Assembly: GCF_000332095.2 (NCBI RefSeq)
Contig: NZ_KI913950.1
Location: 80,125 to 144,124 of the forward strand
Reading direction: 5' to 3'
From: Leptolyngbya sp. PCC 6406
Lineage (GTDB): Bacteria; Cyanobacteriota; Cyanobacteriia; Phormidesmidales; Phormidesmidaceae
Length of the DNA stretch: 64,000 nucleotides
The translations under genes were made by a program, and so were the position numbers. The notes beneath the pieces were generated by a model. That model was not told the origin of the DNA. It made no database searches and saw only the letters and a list, made by a program, of their open reading frames with translations. Positions within the stretch are counted from its first letter, which is position 1, and each line of letters opens with the position of its first letter. Positions 49,701 through 58,714 of this stretch are shown piece after piece.

Positions 49701-52577
49701 TTAAAGGGGCTGGAGCTGTACCGAACGCACAAACCGCTGCAACTGCCGACTTTCCAATTCTAAAACCCGTCGAGCAAAATCAGGGTCATGGTCAAGTAAG
49801 TCGTCAAAAGCATCAACTGAGATTGCTAAAATGCGCGTCTTTTCACTGGCTGCAAGGATAGTATTTTCTGAGGTACTGTGTGCCAAGACTTCTAGCTCGT
49901 CCAGCGTTTGCCCAGGCTGAAGGCATTCAACTCTAACATCGTCACCAAGACGATAGTGAATCTTGGCATCACCCTCAATCAGCAGCAATAATTCCCGACA
50001 GGTATCACCGGCTTCTGTGATCACGTCACCGCTAGAGTAGACTCTTACTTCCGCTTGATGGGCAAGGGCAATTAGTGTTTCACTCTGCATCCGATGGAAG
50101 AAATCGCTATTAAATAAATAAACTAATTTCTCTAGCGTTGAGAATGCTGTGAGCGGAGGGCATGGAGTCGGTATAGACAGAAGCTGTTCGGCAGTTTCCC
50201 GCACGATTTCCGACTGTGCCGCATACTGTTGAGTCTGAACAATTGCCTGACTGCGTTTTGCATCTAATTGGGCAATCATATAGAGAGCTGCCACTTGAAC
50301 TAGCGGATTCTGATCCTGGAGCAGAGCTTCTAAATAACCCAGAATCTGTTGAGAAGAGAATTCTAGCGAACAGGAGACGGGAGTTTCTCCAGGTTGGGTC
50401 AGAAATCTCAAAATCTCTGGCGAGAGGTGATCGCCCCAGTCCTCTTCCTCTAAAAGCTCCACTAGAATGGCAGGCGAAGACTCTTGTAAAGACTGTGCAA
50501 GACTTGGAGCTACTGAATCATTTTGGAGGATCACTAGCGTTTCTAGAACCGAGCGCACGATCAGTTCTTTTTTGTGTTTTATATTTTCTCGCAGCAGCAT
50601 TAACACTGGCTGATATTCACGGAGCATGGGTTGATTTAAGGCGCGATAACTATCAATCAATCCTGATAATTGAGCTAGGAGAAACTCTGCCTTTTTGACG
50701 CTTCCTGCATTTGCAGAGAATCCACTTAAAATCCAATCTTCCTCTTGAGGTGTAATTGAATATTCACGTCGCAAAGAGCGAATCTCAGCCGAATTTTGGG
50801 TTGATAATTGCTCTAGAGTTGGGAGGTGACCGTCTTTCAATCGTAGACTATCGGACTGTTTGCTTTGCAGCAGCATGAGCCGCTCAAGCGATTTTCGATA
50901 GCCACTCAGACGAATCTGATTTTCTAAACTACGTTGACGGTTGGGGCTAAGTAACTCAGGATCTTCAATGCCCAATTCCTCTAAAACGATGCGATGTTCA
51001 TCATCGGTAATATTTAATTCTCGGCGCATTTGCTGTAAGACTTCCAAACTACTGGAGTAGTTTACATAGCCTTCTTCTAATGCTTCTCGAACCACTCCTT
51101 TATACGCTTGGTGGCGCTTTTCGCGGGTAAAACCAGGGAGAACTTTGGCTAAAACGTAGACTTCATGAGTATTGAGATCACTGAGCGTACGTCCGTCTAA
51201 AAACTGCGAAACATTGAGTTGCAATTTCTCCAATTGTTTGCGAAATCGACTGGCGAGATTTTCGCGAGAATAAATATCTGGACTCCGCCGCCAAGTTTTG
51301 TAGAGCCAGAGTGTACTTAACGAGATCAGACCTAGATCGTAGAGATATTGCACAGATAAAGGTAGGAGCTGAATCAAGGGACGCCCCCCAAAAATAAAGA
51401 AAAAGTTAAAAATTCCAAAGGTACAGAGAGTAAAAATTCGATGTCGAATGATCTCGATTTCTGTTCCGGAAGGCTTCGCCAACGATAGCGTTGAATGCTG
51501 TCGACGACTGTAAAACTTAGCGCGTTTCTCGATCCACCGCCCGCCCCAATAGCCGATCGCAGTAGATACACCCAGCACCAGAGGGACAGCAGCCAGTTTG
51601 GGAATGTTGATGGCTTGCCCAAATAGATAGAGGCCGGGGTCAAACAGCGAGGCTAGCTGATCGGTTTGTCGGATCCATGCTCCGGAAAAGTAGTAGTTCC
51701 AGTTGCCTGCATACAAATAGTAATAACCAAAATAGCCCACCACTAGCCCTACATACCCATATCGCAGAAATGAGGTTTCCGGCTTATTGAGGCTGTCCCA
51801 ATAGGTTCGTTCAGCGTCAATATCAATGCAAGGGTTTTGGCAGGCTACACAAGCACTTTGCTCTTTCCCATCCGGCAATACGGTACGACACATGGATTGG
51901 GTAATCGACTGATCACTCATGTGGGCTTTGCTACTCAATAAGCCCCCTGGCTCACTGTAAATACTTTGAACCGGTGCCATTGGGCAAAAGTATTGACACC
52001 AGGACTTGCCGCCGTAAAAATAACCGACGGCGATCGCTGCTGCAATGGTGAATAGTAACCAACCCCCCAACACCAGGCGATCGGCATTAAAAAATAAAAT
52101 TCGCCCACACAATCCCACAAATAGCCAACTAAATTGCACATAGGGATAGTTGCGACCCAGCCATGAATCGGAGCGAACCTTTGCCAATTCGTAACGCACC
52201 TTACCAGTCTTTTGATTCTCCCGCTTGAATTGGCGTTGCCAGCCTAAGGCGCGAGGAATCTGGGATAAAAAAGATAGAGGGCAGATCCGCCGCCATAGCT
52301 CATGGCCAAATACCAACAAAATAAAGATCGCACTGGGGACAATTGCTCCCCAGAAGAGGGTGGTTCCCAAGGGATAGGGTTGCTCAGATAAACATTTTCC
52401 TTGCACTTGCACACAGGTATCGGGGAGCCGCAAGAGACTCCAGGGATGATTCGGCTCGGTTAATGTCGATGTCCAGGGATCATAAAATAGGGAACCGATC
52501 ACTAGGAGCCACGTGATCGTCAATATCCATCGAATCCAGTGCATCCGAGGCTCTGGCAGTTGGGCAAACATAGACAA
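49701..52577 (-). CDS. Membrane polyferredoxin/HEAT-repeat/cyclic-nucleotide-binding fusion protein
   Basis: 958 residues. The N-terminal third has about six to eight transmembrane segments and a NapH/NosR-like [4Fe-4S] set: CQYFCP followed by GKEQSACVACQNPCIDID. The middle is cytoplasmic and helical, with HEAT-like repeats (ENIKHKKELIVRSVLETLVI and QNPLVQVAALYMIAQLDAKR). The end (about 820-950) is a cNMP-binding domain (RVYSSGDVITEAGDTCRELL, LQPGQTLDELEVL). It probably senses redox state or an electron flow at the membrane and reports it to a regulatory nucleotide, or the reverse. No partner gene is obvious. Similar fusions are rare, but ordinary cNBD-HEAT proteins are common in cyanobacteria. 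Confidence 0.8.
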   Translation of the reverse strand: MSMFAQLPEPRMHWIRWILTITWLLVIGSLFYDPWTSTLTEPNHPWSLLRLPDTCVQVQGKCLSEQPYPLGTTLFWGAIVPSAIFILLVFGHELWRRICPLSFLSQIPRALGWQRQFKRENQKTGKVRYELAKVRSDSWLGRNYPYVQFSWLFVGLCGRILFFNADRLVLGGWLLFTIAAAIAVGYFYGGKSWCQYFCPMAPVQSIYSEPGGLLSSKAHMSDQSITQSMCRTVLPDGKEQSACVACQNPCIDIDAERTYWDSLNKPETSFLRYGYVGLVVGYFGYYYLYAGNWNYYFSGAWIRQTDQLASLFDPGLYLFGQAINIPKLAAVPLVLGVSTAIGYWGGRWIEKRAKFYSRRQHSTLSLAKPSGTEIEIIRHRIFTLCTFGIFNFFFIFGGRPLIQLLPLSVQYLYDLGLISLSTLWLYKTWRRSPDIYSRENLASRFRKQLEKLQLNVSQFLDGRTLSDLNTHEVYVLAKVLPGFTREKRHQAYKGVVREALEEGYVNYSSSLEVLQQMRRELNITDDEHRIVLEELGIEDPELLSPNRQRSLENQIRLSGYRKSLERLMLLQSKQSDSLRLKDGHLPTLEQLSTQNSAEIRSLRREYSITPQEEDWILSGFSANAGSVKKAEFLLAQLSGLIDSYRALNQPMLREYQPVLMLLRENIKHKKELIVRSVLETLVILQNDSVAPSLAQSLQESSPAILVELLEEEDWGDHLSPEILRFLTQPGETPVSCSLEFSSQQILGYLEALLQDQNPLVQVAALYMIAQLDAKRSQAIVQTQQYAAQSEIVRETAEQLLSIPTPCPPLTAFSTLEKLVYLFNSDFFHRMQSETLIALAHQAEVRVYSSGDVITEAGDTCRELLLLIEGDAKIHYRLGDDVRVECLQPGQTLDELEVLAHSTSENTILAASEKTRILAISVDAFDDLLDHDPDFARRVLELESRQLQRFVRSVQLQPL

Positions 52578-53029
52578 ATCCTTGTTTAGGTCTTCATCAT
52601 TGTGTGGACATAGCTATGTCTCACCTGATTGCGGTTGCTGTGAGGATGCTGCCAAGTTCAGGCGGGAGTCTGCACCAAACTCGACTGGCACGGTGAGCGG
52701 GGGGTGAGTTTTCTGTAACTGGAGCTTCGGGAGATTGCTCGGCGGTGTTGTTAGCAACTGCGCTTGCCTACCCCCACGGTCCCAGCGAAGTCCTCCAAAA
52801 GCCTATGCTCTGAAGCACTATCGGCAGGCCAACGTGACGCCGCCGAACTCGCTAGATTGCTAGGTCGCATGGGTTACCTCTTAGCTCGTTCTGTTCCGGC
52901 AACTAAAGGCAAAAGTCTATGGTTCTGTCTTTAACCATATTCTTGAGTGTATGCTAAAGATCAGCGAATCCAACACCCTTTGGCGAGCAAGATTGCTTCA
53001 GATTAGCGAAAGTATTTTATAAAAAACAC
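52578..53029. other. Intergenic with coding-like scraps
   Basis: No intact gene. Near 52830-52920 the + frame reads AGQRDAAELARLLGRMGYLL, possibly part of a lost gene. It is AT-rich toward 53000. Confidence 0.4.
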
Positions 53030-53182
53030 TTATCCTTTTGGCGCTATGACCACCATCCAACCAGTAAATTTAGCTATAGGCTTAAGAATATCGTTCAAAG
53101 CCAAAGCATAGATTTCCATCTTCTGCTCGATATCTATGTCAGGTTTGAGATGCCCAGTCTCTGTCCCTGAGACACTCTCCAT
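53030..53182 (-). CDS. Possible small protein (50 residues)
   Basis: Open frame MESVSGTETGHLKPDIDIEQ to IAKFTGWMVVIAPKG. A plausible helix EQKMEIYALALNDILKPIAK and a hydrophobic end suggest a real small membrane-associated protein or a fragment. No family is recognised and the start is not supported by a strong ribosome-binding site. Confidence 0.35.
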   Translation of the reverse strand: MESVSGTETGHLKPDIDIEQKMEIYALALNDILKPIAKFTGWMVVIAPKG

Positions 53183-53272
53183 TCACAGGTGAATTTCTGA
53201 CAGGTGTTTCCGTCACGGGCGGGCTTTGGCTCGCCGCCACTACACACAACTGATCAGCATGGAGCAGACACC

Positions 53273-53518
53273 ATGAACAAGTTTGAATCAACTAACCTGC
53301 GAACTCGATTTGACAACACCAGCGAAGGCTGGCTATTGCACATATATAGCGGCGATCGTCGCCTGCTCTGCGTACTCGATTCATCTCATGCCTGGACTTT
53401 TTTATGGGGCGTCTTCTTCGGTCTCCTACTAGCGGTGGGGTGGGGTAACCTCGTCAGTTACAGTCCATCCGCGACCTATGGGCCGACAACCATTCCCCCC
53501 GAAATGTGGATTGATTAG
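53273..53518 (+). CDS. Small single-pass membrane protein
   Basis: 81 residues from ATG 53273. An N-terminal soluble part (RTRFDNTSEGWLLHIYSGDR) precedes one transmembrane helix (TFLWGVFFGLLLAVGWGNLV). The tail is Pro/Tyr-rich (ATYGPTTIPPEMWID). It lies 619 bp before sbtA on the same strand. No family is recognised. Confidence 0.55.
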   Translation: MNKFESTNLRTRFDNTSEGWLLHIYSGDRRLLCVLDSSHAWTFLWGVFFGLLLAVGWGNLVSYSPSATYGPTTIPPEMWID

Positions 53519-54137
53519 CTCCTACCGAATCCGAATTCAAAAACCCCTAATCAAGACGGGTATCCCGTAGGGGCAAACGACCGTTTGCTCCTACTCCTGT
53601 ATTTATGGCCCAACGAGAGCGATCGCAGCTCTCGTGAAATTTTGCAGCAGTGCGACCTTGATAATTCCATTGCCAAATACACATAGACTCTGGAACTGCC
53701 TCAGATCGGCCAGGGACGACAGGTCGCGGATGCTCTGATGGCCAACGCCATGACCCATTGAGAAAACTCTGCGATCGCGATTTGTATTAGCCAAAAATAT
53801 GTCAGGAGCTTTCAGTAAAAAGGAAAACTTATGATTTGGATTTGACATTGTGTTGCAAATCCATGCGGGAGAGCCAGAAAAGTCTGTGTCCTTCAGGATA
53901 GACTCAATCACATAGAGATTCAGGCATTGATAGACCAAACTCTATCGAAGGTGATGCAGAACACCGGCACCTTTCAGCCCTCTTCGGAGAGCGGCCCTCT
54001 CTAAAACCTTGTCGACAGGCATTTTTGTAACACCTGTGCTGTGGGGGTGAAGCGCTTCACCCCTACTTTTTTCAACTCTTTGAAGCTTACTCGTCACAAT
54101 AGTCACTCTTCGTTAGAGGACGCGAAAGGAGGTTTCA
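53519..54137. other. sbtA upstream region with a doubtful ORF
   Basis: About 620 bp. A 111-residue minus frame (53603-53938) has some protein-like segments (NPNHKFSFLLKAPDIFLANT, MGHGVGHQSIRDLSSLADL) but no start signal or family; it is probably decayed. The last 130 bp are the sbtA leader, with AAAGGAGG ending just before GTG 54138. Confidence 0.5.
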
Positions 54138-55346
54138 GTGGATTTCTTGTCCGAGTTCTTAACAAATTTTGGGGCGCAGTTGCAGTCCCCGACCCTTGGC
54201 TTTCTGATTGGCGGTATTGTCATTGCTGCCCTCGGTAGCGAGCTGCAAATTCCCGATGCAATTTATAAGTTCATCGTCTTCATGCTGCTGATCAAAGTCG
54301 GTCTGACCGGCGGCATGGCGATCCGCAATGGCAATCTGGCAGAGATGCTGCTGCCCGCGTTGTTCGCCGTGGTAACGGGGATCTTGATCGTGTTCATCGG
54401 GCGCTATACGTTTGCCAAGCTGCCCAACATCAGAGTCGTGGATGCCGTTGCGACTTCGGGCTTGTTCGGTGCCGTGAGTGGTTCCACCATGGTCGCTGGC
54501 ATAACGGTACTGGAAGGGCAAGGCATCGAATACGAGGCATGGGCTGGCGCACTCTATCCCTTCATGGACATCTCGGCGCTCGTGACGGCGATCGTCGTGG
54601 CCAGCATTTATACCGGCAAGCAGAAGCGCGAGAAGTATCTCAAAAACGAGAAGTATCTCAGAAATGAAGAGTATCTCGGCACGCAGCCGATTCCCACAGG
54701 CGGGGCTCCCATCAACCAGCCGGTTCCCGCAGTTGCCGTAGGCGGGGCTCCCATCGACCAGCGCAGTACTGCAGGCGGATATCCTGGCGAGGGTAGCGCA
54801 GGTGGGTATGCCAGCGGGTCGGGGGGCAGCATCCCAAGCAATCGAGTTCAAATCTGGCCCATCGTGAAGGAAAGCATCCAGGGTCCTGCCCTATCGGCAC
54901 TGCTGCTTGGTCTTGCCCTAGGCATCCTAACCCGGCCGGAAAGTGTCTACGAGAGCTTCTACGATCCCCTCTTCCGCGGCCTGCTTTCGATCCTGATGCT
55001 GGTCATGGGTATGGAGGCATGGGCCAGACTCAACGAGCTGCGCAAGGTGGCTCAGTGGTACGCCCTGTATGCCTTTGTGGCCCCCTTTCTGCATGGGTTT
55101 ATCGCCTTCGGTCTCGGCATGATTGCCCATTATGCAACGGGATTCAGCGCTGGCGGCATCGCACTCCTGGCCGTCATTGCCGCCTCCAGTTCAGACATTT
55201 CAGGGCCACCCACGCTACGGGCTGGTATTCCGTCGGCCAATCCCTCCGCCTACATCGGCGCGTCCACGGCCATCGGCACGCCGGTTGCGATCGCATTGTG
55301 CATACCGCTCTTCGTCGGGCTCGCCCAAGCGCTGACGGGTGGCTAA
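54138..55346 (+). CDS. sbtA: Sodium-dependent bicarbonate transporter SbtA
   Basis: 402 residues from GTG 54138, with AAAGGAGGTTTCA directly ahead. It is an inner-membrane protein with two repeats of five helices; the first five and last five flank a cytoplasmic loop (about 155-240) rich in Gly/Ser/Pro with the imperfect repeat GGAPINQ/GGAPIDQ. SbtA signature blocks SGLFGAVSGSTMVAGI and SSSDISGPPTLRAGIPSANP are intact. It imports HCO3- with Na+ for the carbon-concentrating mechanism. The partner SbtB gene follows by 84 bp. Confidence 0.95.
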   Translation: MDFLSEFLTNFGAQLQSPTLGFLIGGIVIAALGSELQIPDAIYKFIVFMLLIKVGLTGGMAIRNGNLAEMLLPALFAVVTGILIVFIGRYTFAKLPNIRVVDAVATSGLFGAVSGSTMVAGITVLEGQGIEYEAWAGALYPFMDISALVTAIVVASIYTGKQKREKYLKNEKYLRNEEYLGTQPIPTGGAPINQPVPAVAVGGAPIDQRSTAGGYPGEGSAGGYASGSGGSIPSNRVQIWPIVKESIQGPALSALLLGLALGILTRPESVYESFYDPLFRGLLSILMLVMGMEAWARLNELRKVAQWYALYAFVAPFLHGFIAFGLGMIAHYATGFSAGGIALLAVIAASSSDISGPPTLRAGIPSANPSAYIGASTAIGTPVAIALCIPLFVGLAQALTGG

Positions 55347-55352
55347 TCCTAA

Positions 55353-55763
<411 letters not shown>

Positions 55764-55780
55764 AGTTCGACGACGCAGAC

Positions 55781-55813
55781 CCAAAAAGCCGGGGCATGAC
55801 TCCGGCTTTTTGG
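55781..55813 (+). terminator. sbtAB terminator
   Basis: CCAAAAAGCCGG...CCGGCTTTTTGG, a 12-bp stem with a T-rich 3' arm. Confidence 0.85.
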
Positions 55814-55858
55814 GATTTGATCGGCTGGGTTTTAACCGTAATTCCGCCAATTCTAGAA

Positions 55859-56923
55859 TGAAGTGCATCACCTAGAAGCGTCCCGTAGAGAGGCTCATAG
55901 GATAGTCTGATGTTTCCTACAACAAAAAGACACCCTATGAGCTATATCCAGCTTAGCGCTTCTGAGCGAAATCAAGTTTACGAATTGAGAATGACAACCG
56001 CATTGTCGATGCGTGCTATTGCTCGGCAAGTTGGACGAGATCAGAGCACCATATCGCGAGAAATAGCCCGCAATCGAAGCGAAGGAGGACATTACTTACC
56101 CGACAGCGCCCATCAGAAAATGCAGGCTCGACGACAGCAATCAAAGACAGCTTTTAGTTGTGTAACAGAGAACTGTATTTTCGAGATCAAACAACGCCTG
56201 AAGCAGTACCACAGTCCTGAGCAAATCGCTGGACGACTGAAGCGAGAAGGCGGATCGCGGATCAGTCATGAAACGATTTATCAGATGATCTATGCCAACC
56301 ATGAAGGCTTGAAGGAATACCAGAAGTATTTACGGCAGGGGCGAGGCAAGCGTCGTAAGCGAGGGGGCTGTAACTCAAGGCGTGGGCAGATCCCAGGGCG
56401 TATAGGGATAGAACATCGGCCTGCGATAGCGGATGCCAAGACTGAAATAGGTCATTGGGAAAGTGACACGATGATTGGGGGGAACCATAATGGCGTGATT
56501 GTGACCCACGTGGACAAAGCATCGAAGTTTTTAGTGGCTGGGCTAGGTAAAAATAAAACGTCTTCCGAAGTCAATAAGGTGACGATTGAGCGCTTCACTC
56601 AGATTCCAAAAACACAACGAAAAACGATGACATTTGACAATGGCAAGGAGTTTAGTGGTCATGCAGAGTTAGGCAAGGAGTTAGGATTATTGTGTTATTT
56701 TACCAATCCTTATCATTCCTGGGAGCGTGGATTAAATGAACATACGAATGGATTATTAAGACAGTTTTTTCCAAAGCAAACAAACTTCAGAATAGTGAAG
56801 CCAGAAGCATTAGAAAAAGCAGTCATACTGATTAACAAAAGACCAAGAAAATCGCTTGACTACAAAACACCATTCGAAGTATTCTGTCTAGATACACCAG
56901 GCACTGATGCACTTCAGATTTGA
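55859..56923 (+). mobile_element. IS30-family insertion sequence
   Basis: TGAAGTGCATCA (55859-55870) and its inverse TGATGCACTTCA (56905-56916) mark the ends; the transposase lies between them and overruns the right repeat by 7 bp. Size about 1.06 kb, normal for IS30. Target duplication not determined. Confidence 0.8.
55937..56923 (+). CDS. IS30 family transposase
   Basis: 328 residues from ATG 55937. The N-terminal HTH is QLSASERNQVYELRMTTALS to STISREIARN, and the DDE domain has Asp in HWESDTMIGG, Asp in TMTFDNGKEFSG and Glu in ERGLNEHTNGLLRQFFP. Full length and apparently intact, so the element may be active. Upstream ATG 55910 is an alternative start. Confidence 0.93.
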   Translation: MSYIQLSASERNQVYELRMTTALSMRAIARQVGRDQSTISREIARNRSEGGHYLPDSAHQKMQARRQQSKTAFSCVTENCIFEIKQRLKQYHSPEQIAGRLKREGGSRISHETIYQMIYANHEGLKEYQKYLRQGRGKRRKRGGCNSRRGQIPGRIGIEHRPAIADAKTEIGHWESDTMIGGNHNGVIVTHVDKASKFLVAGLGKNKTSSEVNKVTIERFTQIPKTQRKTMTFDNGKEFSGHAELGKELGLLCYFTNPYHSWERGLNEHTNGLLRQFFPKQTNFRIVKPEALEKAVILINKRPRKSLDYKTPFEVFCLDTPGTDALQI

Positions 56924-56931
56924 ATTGGCGC

Positions 56932-57471
56932 TTAATCCAATTGCTCGTCAGCTTGTCTGGAAAACCAAGAATTCGCAATAAGCGCAATATCTTCCGGAAC
57001 AGAGGAAATAAAAACGGAGCTATTTTCGGCAATCTCCATCACAGCTTCCGGTGTTTCAGTACCACTGCCAAAGAAAAAGGGAATAATAAGAACATAATCT
57101 TTGGAGCTGATGTCTTTGAACAAAGCAATTTGCCTAATGACATTCAGATTGATGATAAATTCTCTGTAATTTTCCGAAAAATCAGTCACCGCCAGCGTCC
57201 AAGTTCGAGTTTGTTCATCATATTGATTGATAACCGAATCCGTATACTTACCTTCTGTCCAGTCACGCAACCATGAACCAACGGCAAAACCCCATCTGCT
57301 GAATTTGTCAACTGTTTCATTGGTAATTTTATCTCCGTAATACTCTGCCGTTGATAGCCAATCTTCCCAGTCTCCGAACTGTGACGGAGGTACAACTTTA
57401 TGGAGTAAAAATTGATCGAAAGCTCCTTTGCTGATTCGGATTTGAACAAAAAGTTGAGATGGTTCAGACAT
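56932..57471 (-). CDS. Hypothetical soluble protein (cassette-type)
   Basis: 179 residues starting MSEPSQLFVQIRISKGAFDQ, with no recognised domain. It has a globular composition with WEDWLSTAEYYGDKITNETV and DYVLIIPFFFGSG. Its AT-rich, cassette-like composition and neighbouring attC-like half-site (57693-57718) suggest an integron gene cassette in reverse orientation. It could be an immunity or stress protein; nothing shows this directly. Confidence 0.65.
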   Translation of the reverse strand: MSEPSQLFVQIRISKGAFDQFLLHKVVPPSQFGDWEDWLSTAEYYGDKITNETVDKFSRWGFAVGSWLRDWTEGKYTDSVINQYDEQTRTWTLAVTDFSENYREFIINLNVIRQIALFKDISSKDYVLIIPFFFGSGTETPEAVMEIAENSSVFISSVPEDIALIANSWFSRQADEQLD

Positions 57472-57494
57472 AGTTTCCTCCGAAGCAGATCACA

Positions 57495-57621
57495 TATAGG
57501 GCACCTCGATAAATCGGCCTTATTGAGAATATCTTGACCCCACTTGAGAATGGGCAACGATATTATGAGGCTTTTAGGCGACGCAATCCTTAAGCAGATC
57601 TATTGTTCAAGGTGCCCTATA
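57495..57621. mobile_element. 127-bp inverted-repeat element (MITE)
   Basis: TATAGGGCACCT at 57495-57506 and AGGTGCCCTATA at 57610-57621 are perfect 12-bp terminal inverted repeats; no coding inside. TA at the ends could be a target duplication. Confidence 0.7.
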
Positions 57622-57692
57622 GGCAATTGTCGAGCCTTCACATTGCTCAGCGGCTACCGAAGACTTGCACCATAACACCAACCAACTTTGTA

Positions 57693-57718
57693 GTCCGCTG
57701 CAACGGCGTTGTTCTGCC
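57693..57718 (+). other. attC-like half-site
   Basis: TCCGCTGCAACGGCGTTGTT ends an apparent attC right arm; the 19-bp core TCCGCTGCAACGGCGTTGT recurs at 59825-59843. The matching left arm is not clear, and the nearby MITE may have broken the site. Confidence 0.45.
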
Positions 57719-57770
57719 GCGCTTGGAGCGAGAGCTTTAACCACTCCAAACGATACCACAGACATATCTT

Positions 57771-57787
57771 GTCAAGTGACACTTGAC
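57771..57787. promoter_or_regulatory. Operator-like inverted repeat before the XRE gene
   Basis: GTCAAGTGACACTTGAC is a perfect dyad (8-bp arms, 1-bp centre). A further CTTGACA (57818-57824) follows near the start. Likely autoregulatory site of the XRE protein. Confidence 0.7.
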
Positions 57788-57839
57788 GCTCCGCCTAGTC
57801 AGGATGTAAAGTAATACTTGACAGTGAACAGGCAGCCCC

Positions 57840-58505
57840 ATGAAAAATCGACTGAAAGAACTTCGACAACTGCATCAATGGTCACAATCTGACCTTGCTA
57901 GAGAGTTAGGAGTCAGTCGTCAGGCGGTGAATGGGTTTGAGTCAGGTAAATTTGACCCCAGCCTAGATATGGCATTCAAAATTGCCAACCTGTTTCAAGT
58001 CGCAATCGAAGATGTTTTCATTTACGAGGCAAAGCACTCTATGCAGACACTAGTTGAGCGGGTTAAAAATTTCTTTGGCTTTGAGTTTGGATTCGAGCGG
58101 TTTACGGAAAAGGCAATCAACGCACTCAATTTTGCTCGCAATGAGGCGACACGATCGCAGAACTCGCAAGTTGAACCCGAACACCTCCTGGCTGGCTTGT
58201 TGGCTGATTCAACCACCACTTCTGCTCGTTTACTTCGGGCCAACGGTGTGACGTTGGATATCGAAACCAATGAGCATTCGTTTGAATTTCGTGAGAATTT
58301 AGAGTTCAGTCCACAAAGTAAGTTCGTTCTAGAGCTTGCCCTGCAAATTGTTCGGCTTCAGGGTAAGAAGTCGATTGGAACGGAGCATCTCTTGTGGGGA
58401 GTAGTCCGACTCGCTGAAACAGACAAAGCTACTTTGAGCGAACTGTTTCAACGTTACGAAATTGATGCCGTAGCCTTGAACAATCAGCTCACAGAAACGG
58501 TTTAA
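57840..58505 (+). CDS. XRE-type HTH regulator fused to a Clp-N domain
   Basis: 221 residues. The N-terminal 65 are an XRE helix-turn-helix of the YozG/small-repressor type (LKELRQLHQWSQSDLARELG to VSRQAVNGFESGKFDPSL). Residues 80-215 hold Clp N-domain repeats (ALNFARNEATRSQNSQVEPE, HLLAGLLADSTTTSARLLRA and IGTEHLLWGVVRLAETDKAT), the module that binds substrates in ClpA/ClpC. There is no ATPase. A repressor whose stability or activity is set by Clp adaptor or substrate binding is one reading. Probably a gene cassette: an attC-like site follows 120 bp downstream. Confidence 0.85.
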   Translation: MKNRLKELRQLHQWSQSDLARELGVSRQAVNGFESGKFDPSLDMAFKIANLFQVAIEDVFIYEAKHSMQTLVERVKNFFGFEFGFERFTEKAINALNFARNEATRSQNSQVEPEHLLAGLLADSTTTSARLLRANGVTLDIETNEHSFEFRENLEFSPQSKFVLELALQIVRLQGKKSIGTEHLLWGVVRLAETDKATLSELFQRYEIDAVALNNQLTETV

Positions 58506-58536
58506 TTCAGGCTAAAGAACGACTCAAACTACCCTA

Positions 58537-58575
58537 CACCTACTAGATCTTCAAGATCTTGGTAGGTGCTTTTTT
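58537..58575 (+). terminator. Terminator of the XRE-Clp-N gene
   Basis: CACCTAC and GTAGGTG arms plus an inner AGATCTT/AAGATCT stem, followed by CTTTTTTG. Confidence 0.8.
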
Positions 58576-58627
58576 GTTCATCCCACCAATAAGCTTCAAA
58601 TCACTGCCGTCACCCGAAACGTAAGCA

Positions 58628-58714
58628 GCAGAACGACCAAGTTCACCGGACGCAAATAACCTTTGCCACTCAATCAATCAATTTGGCACGTTCCGGTGCC
58701 GCGACTGGTTAGAC
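58628..58714 (+). other. Integron attC-like recombination site
   Basis: Right core GTTAGAC (58708-58714, fits GTTRRRY) and left GCAGAAC (58628-58634) enclose inverted arms CACCGGA/TCCGGTG. Size 87 bp, within attC range. It overlaps the 3' end of the reversed alpha/beta-hydrolase gene. No integrase is in the window. Confidence 0.65.

Noticed and set aside
53603-53938. 111-codon minus frame before sbtA
   Set aside because: No start signal, no family, and part of a decayed intergenic region; kept only as a note.
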